Shown piece after piece: positions 61,039-64,000 of a stretch of DNA of 64,000 nt. This DNA comes from Halorussus halophilus (GTDB lineage: Archaea > Halobacteriota > Halobacteria > Halobacteriales > Haladaptataceae), in NCBI RefSeq assembly GCF_008831545.1, contig NZ_CP044524.1, positions 434,001-498,000 of the forward strand. Reading direction: 5' to 3'. Every line of letters starts with the position of its first letter. The stretch's first letter is position 1. Made by a program: the position numbers and the translations under genes. The notes under the pieces were generated by a model. The model had not been told where the DNA came from and made no database searches. It saw only the letters and a list, made by a program, of their open reading frames with translations.

Positions 61039-61638
61039 ATGTCCGGCAAGCAACTGCTGATGATAGTCGGCGACTTCGGCGAAGACTACGAAATCATGGT
61101 CCCGTTCCAAGCACTGCAAGCGGTCGGTCACGACGTAGACGCGGTCTGCCCCGAGAAGGAGGCGGGCGACACGGTGAAGACCGCGGTCCACGACTTCCGT
61201 GGCGACCAGACGTACCTCGAAGAGCGCGGCCACAACTTCGCGCTCAACGCCACGTTCGAGGAGGTAGACCCCGAAGAGTACGACGGACTCGTCCTGCCCG
61301 GCGGGCGCGCACCGGAGTATCTCCGTACTTACGACGAGGTCCTCGAACTAGTTCGGCACTTCGACGCCGAGCACAAACCCATCGCGGCCATCTGCCACGC
61401 CGCTCAGATTCTCGCGGCCGCAGACCTCATCGAAGGGCGGACCTGCTCGGCCTACTCCGCGCTCGAATCCGACGTGGAAGGCGCTGGCGGGGAGTACTAC
61501 GACGGCGTGACGACGGACGGCAATCTGGTGACGGGCCGCGACTGGGGAGACCACGTCGAGTGGATTTCGCAGTTCTTGGGCGTACTGGGGACGGAGATTG
61601 AGCATGGTGAACCGCAGACGGTGAAAGCGGACGATTGA
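61039..61638 (+). CDS. DJ-1/PfpI-family protein
   Basis: A 199-residue class I glutamine-amidotransferase-like protein. The nucleophilic elbow C119 sits in [10 protein letters not shown], and E15 (GDFGEDYE) is the partner that activates it. H120 follows the cysteine. Members act as intracellular proteases, glyoxalases (making lactate from methylglyoxal) or protein deglycases. The ATG at 61039 was chosen; the longer frame upstream is a cysteine- and Arg-rich stretch without similarity. It is a single gene. Confidence 0.9.
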   Translation: MSGKQLLMIVGDFGEDYEIMVPFQALQAVGHDVDAVCPEKEAGDTVKTAVHDFRGDQTYLEERGHNFALNATFEEVDPEEYDGLVLPGGRAPEYLRTYDEVLELVRHFDAEHKPIAAICHAAQILAAADLIEGRTCSAYSALESDVEGAGGEYYDGVTTDGNLVTGRDWGDHVEWISQFLGVLGTEIEHGEPQTVKADD

Positions 61639-61990
61639 GAAGTCGGCAGGTTAGTTTCGCGCATCTTCAATTCCGAACTGGCGCGCGCGGTCGAATTCCG
61701 CAGTGGATTCGACCATTCGTGCGAGGTTTTCGTGAACGCAGTGAACGAAGATTCGGCAGACGCGGTTTGTCCGTCGGCGGTGCGGTCTCTCATCGGATTC
61801 GGGAGTAGCTAGCTCGTTCGATGTGGTCGTCGTGTCCCACGAACACGCGAATAGAGTAGAACCACCGAACCACCACAGAACCGGACTATCACAGGACCGA
61901 ACCACCACAAAATCGAATTACCACGAAGAACTCGTAATTCTCTGCCGTCGCCGGTACCTATTTTTCCAGTGAAGTTCTAGCCCCGCAACG
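61639..61990. other. 352-base intergenic region with a 16-base tandem array
   Basis: The first 220 bases show no convincing gene; a minus-strand reading frame of 85 codons (61651-61908) lacks a haloarchaeal composition. The right part carries four 16-base repeats at 61866-61929. The remaining 60 bases before the DUF2267 gene should hold its promoter. Confidence 0.4.
61866..61929. repeat. four degenerate 16-base tandem repeats
   Basis: Units begin at 61866, 61882, 61898 and 61914: CGAACCACCACAGAAC, CGGACTATCACAGGAC, CGAACCACCACAAAAT, CGAATTACCACGAAGA. The first and third share 13 of 16 bases. The array sits 60 bases before the DUF2267 start. It could be a binding array for a dimeric regulator or a relic of slippage. 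Confidence 0.45.
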
Positions 61991-62389
61991 ATGCAGTACA
62001 AAGACTTCATGGGGCAGATTCAGTCCCGACTCGAACTGCCGGAACTCGGCAGAGCGGTTCGCGCGACCCGCGCGGTCCTGACCACGCTCGGCGAGCGACT
62101 CCAAGCAGGCGAGGCCCAAGACCTCGCGGGGTCGCTCCCGATGGAGGTCGATTACTACCTGACTAGCGCCGACTCCGGCCAGCGATTCGACTACGACGAG
62201 TTCGTAGACCGGGTCGCAGAGCGCGCGAACGTGAACAAGTCCGACGCCGCCTACTACGGGAAAGTCGTCGTCGGCCTCGTGAGCGAACTCATCTCCCGTG
62301 GAGAGGTAGAGGACGTGCGCGGGCAACTCACCGACGACTACCAATATCTGTTCGCGCTCATCGACGCCGAGGAAGTCGAAGAGGAGTAA
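61991..62389 (+). CDS. DUF2267 protein
   Basis: A 132-residue helical acidic protein. The pattern MQYKDFMGQIQSRLEL, then ATRAVLTTLGERLQAGEAQDLAGSLP and a repeat-like second half (EFVDRVAERANV; AYYGKVVVGLVSELIS) match the two-fold DUF2267 domain. Its function is unknown; some members occur near stress or membrane genes. It is followed by DUF211 and VIT1-like genes on the same strand. Confidence 0.9.
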   Translation: MQYKDFMGQIQSRLELPELGRAVRATRAVLTTLGERLQAGEAQDLAGSLPMEVDYYLTSADSGQRFDYDEFVDRVAERANVNKSDAAYYGKVVVGLVSELISRGEVEDVRGQLTDDYQYLFALIDAEEVEEE

Positions 62390-62469
62390 CCCGGAGAAGA
62401 AGGTCGAAGAGGAACGTCGAAGAGAGTGCCACACCAACACCTTTGCAAGTCGGCGTCGTGGTGCCAGCA

Positions 62470-62757
62470 ATGGCCCCGCTTCGCCGAATCGTCGTGGACG
62501 TACTCAAGCCGTACGAACCGCCACTCCCAGAGTTCGCCAGACAGGTAACCGACCTCACGGGAGTGTCCGGCGTCAACGTGACCGTGATCGAACTGGACGA
62601 GGAGGTCCAGAACGTCAAACTCACCGTCGAGGGAGAGGACGTGGACTTCGGTCGAATCGAGGACGCGATAGACCAGTTAGGTGCCAGTCTCCACTCTATC
62701 GACCAAGTGGCCTGCGGCGAGTACGTCGTCGAGGAACGCGCGACCCCACAGGATTAG
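62470..62757 (+). CDS. DUF211 protein
   Basis: A 95-residue ferredoxin-fold-like protein, RRIVVDVLKPYEPPLPEFARQ then GVNVTVIELDEEVQNVKLTVEGEDVDFGRIEDAID and a closing strand, the ASLHSIDQVACGEYVV region. DUF211 proteins are small archaeal alpha/beta units of unknown role. The start at 62470 (ATG) was preferred to one nine codons earlier. It ends nine bases before the GTG of the VIT1-like gene, so the two are one unit and may be partners. Confidence 0.88.
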   Translation: MAPLRRIVVDVLKPYEPPLPEFARQVTDLTGVSGVNVTVIELDEEVQNVKLTVEGEDVDFGRIEDAIDQLGASLHSIDQVACGEYVVEERATPQD

Positions 62758-62766
62758 CGAGAAAGC

Positions 62767-63345
62767 GTGTCACTGCACACTCGCCTCGTGCGACTGCTCG
62801 GCGAAGAGGACGTCCGCTCTATCTCCCGGCGATACTTCATCTCGAACGGGTTCGACGGCACGCTGACGAGCATCGGCATCCTCGTCGGCGCTGTCCTCTC
62901 GGGGATTCCCGACGGCGCGACGGTCATCAAAATCGGTCTCGGGGCCGCGGTCGGTCTCGGCACGTCGGGTGTCTGGAGCGTCTGGGAGATAGAGCGCGCG
63001 GAGATGCGCGCCGAAATCAAGCAGATGGAACAGGCGATGCTCACAGACTTGGACGACACGCGCATCCAGCGGGACCGCCAGAGCGCCCAAATCATCCACG
63101 CAGTGATGAGCGGACTCGGCCCGATAATCGGCATTCTGTTCCCGCTCGTGCCGTTTCTGTTCGAGGGAACCGTACTCACCATCGGTGAGGCAGCACTGGT
63201 CGGCGTGGCCATCGGCGTCGGCGTCCTCGCAACGTTCGGCGCGTACATGGGGTCTATCTCCGGCCAGCGCTGGTACGTCGCCGCCGTTCGAATGGGGTTG
63301 GCAGGCGTCGTCGTCGCAGGCCTGAATGTCTTGCTTCCGGGATGA
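62767..63345 (+). CDS. VIT1/CCC1-like membrane protein
   Basis: A 192-residue membrane protein starting with GTG. About five helices are visible: one at 25-47, one at 52-72, then after an amphipathic polar stretch (EIERAEMRAEIKQMEQ near 75-90) three more to the end. SISRRYFISNGFDGTLTSIGILVGA near 18-42 is the family's opening. VIT1/CCC1 proteins move iron or manganese out of the cytosol, and the acidic helix between helices is the metal-binding part. A divalent-metal transporter role is inferred. Confidence 0.8.
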   Translation: MSLHTRLVRLLGEEDVRSISRRYFISNGFDGTLTSIGILVGAVLSGIPDGATVIKIGLGAAVGLGTSGVWSVWEIERAEMRAEIKQMEQAMLTDLDDTRIQRDRQSAQIIHAVMSGLGPIIGILFPLVPFLFEGTVLTIGEAALVGVAIGVGVLATFGAYMGSISGQRWYVAAVRMGLAGVVVAGLNVLLPG

Positions 63346-63479
63346 TGACGTTCCGGTCGTGAAACCGACTAGCACGGATAGTGAGATTCTTATTCTCCGA
63401 TAGTCTTGTATGAGATAGTGAATACCGCGGTCATTCTGTTGCGACAGGACCGAGAACGACGAAACAGCGGTGACATCCC

Positions 63480-64000
63480 ATGAAACCAGAAGAGACGGAC
63501 GAATCAGAACACCAAACGACACCTGACGAATCGCCCGACGACGAGAACAAACCTCCCGACGACGAGGAGGGACCAACAGACGACGAGGACCAACCTACCG
63601 ACGAGGTACAGCGAGACGCAGCACCCCCACCTGGGGCGGAAGTCGGGAAAGGACTCTTAGACGAGGCCATGGGTCCGAGTTCCTCGATGGCGCACCTCTA
63701 CCGTGGCGAGATTCACCGGATGAAACTCTGGCGCGAGCGACTCGACAAGACGACCAACTGGGCGGTCATCGTCATGGCCGGCGTCCTCACGTGGTCGTTC
63801 TCCAGCGAGCAGAACCCACACTACGTCATTCTCGCCGGAATCGCGGCTGTCGGCCTCTTTCTGACTATCGAGGCTCGCCGGTATCGCGCCTACGACATCT
63901 GGCGTTCCCGCGTTCGAAAGATGCAGGAGAACGTCTGGGCGTTCGGTCTCGACCCCTCCCAAGGACTAGAAGACGAGTACTGGCGGCCGAAACTGAGCCG
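63480..64000 (+). CDS. DUF2270 protein, N-terminal part (cut by window edge)
   Basis: The first 173 codons are in the window. A very acidic, Pro-rich 55-residue start (ETDESEHQTTPDESPDDENK) precedes the DUF2270 core: MAHLYRGEIHRMKLWRERLDK, then two membrane helices (TNWAVIVMAGVLTWSF and HYVILAGIAAVGLFLTI) and the conserved EARRYRAYDIWRSRVRKMQENVWA. The family is a haloarchaeal and bacterial membrane protein of unknown function. The gene continues beyond 64000. Confidence 0.85.
   Translation, partial: MKPEETDESEHQTTPDESPDDENKPPDDEEGPTDDEDQPTDEVQRDAAPPPGAEVGKGLLDEAMGPSSSMAHLYRGEIHRMKLWRERLDKTTNWAVIVMAGVLTWSFSSEQNPHYVILAGIAAVGLFLTIEARRYRAYDIWRSRVRKMQENVWAFGLDPSQGLEDEYWRPKLS

Noticed and set aside
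61651-61908. Minus-strand 85-codon reading frame
   Set aside because: It lacks acidic composition and strong GC bias at third positions, and it overlaps the 16-base repeat array.

Overview
This 64 kb window is chromosomal DNA from a halophilic archaeon of the class Halobacteria. The evidence is GC-rich coding sequence, strongly acidic proteins, leaderless-looking genes with a TATA box about 25-30 bases before the start codon, and archaeal or haloarchaeal families: a TFB transcription factor, CetZ tubulin, HalOD1 domains, a FilR1-type regulator, a proteasome-like Ntn protein, Tat-dependent lipoproteins and S-layer-type glycoproteins. Genus and species cannot be fixed from the sequence alone. 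No rRNA, tRNA or CRISPR array was found.

Layout. 1-5.7 kb: minus-strand genes for a transporter (cut by the edge), a rhodanese/metallo-beta-lactamase fusion, small membrane proteins, a CARF-like regulator, an EamA transporter and a creatininase-family hydrolase. 5.7-7.4 kb: an IS605-group TnpB element with a small ribbon-helix-helix gene, a candidate omega-RNA stem and candidate end hairpins, but no TnpA. 7.4-22.7 kb: core genes and regulators (MarR-like, ThiC, potassium channel, surface glycoprotein, PrpD, sulfurtransferase, ComA-type synthase, MBL protein, HalOD1, PadR). 22.9-34 kb: a cell-surface glycan island with two DUF354 paralogues, one GT4, two GT2, a Tat-exported beta-helix protein, an alkaline-phosphatase-superfamily enzyme and a Gfo/Idh/MocA oxidoreductase; a GT-C membrane glycosyltransferase lies further on at 37.8-39.6 kb. 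34-50.8 kb: FG-GAP protein, proteasome-like protein, SelW-like protein, CetZ, MacB-type permease, aldehyde dehydrogenase, histidine kinase, TPP enzyme, HflX and small proteins. 50.8-56.8 kb: iron (siderophore) uptake split into an ATPase gene and a divergent binding-protein/permease/flavoprotein operon, both under DtxR-type palindromes. 56.9-64 kb: arylsulfotransferase-like protein, phosphoribosyltransferase, TFB, DJ-1/PfpI, DUF2267, DUF211, a VIT1/CCC1-like protein and a DUF2270 protein cut by the right edge.

The most interesting signals are regulatory: an octamer repeated near the CARF-like regulator and its neighbouring transporter, a palindrome before the RHH-TnpB pair, 13-base tandem repeats filling the thiC promoter, matching DtxR-type palindromes at two iron-uptake promoters, and two short leader reading frames that run into the start codons of real genes. 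A proteasome-like protein that lacks the catalytic threonine, and two DUF354 genes sharing identical DNA tracts, also merit a second look. Functions are assigned by recognising motifs; no database search was run.
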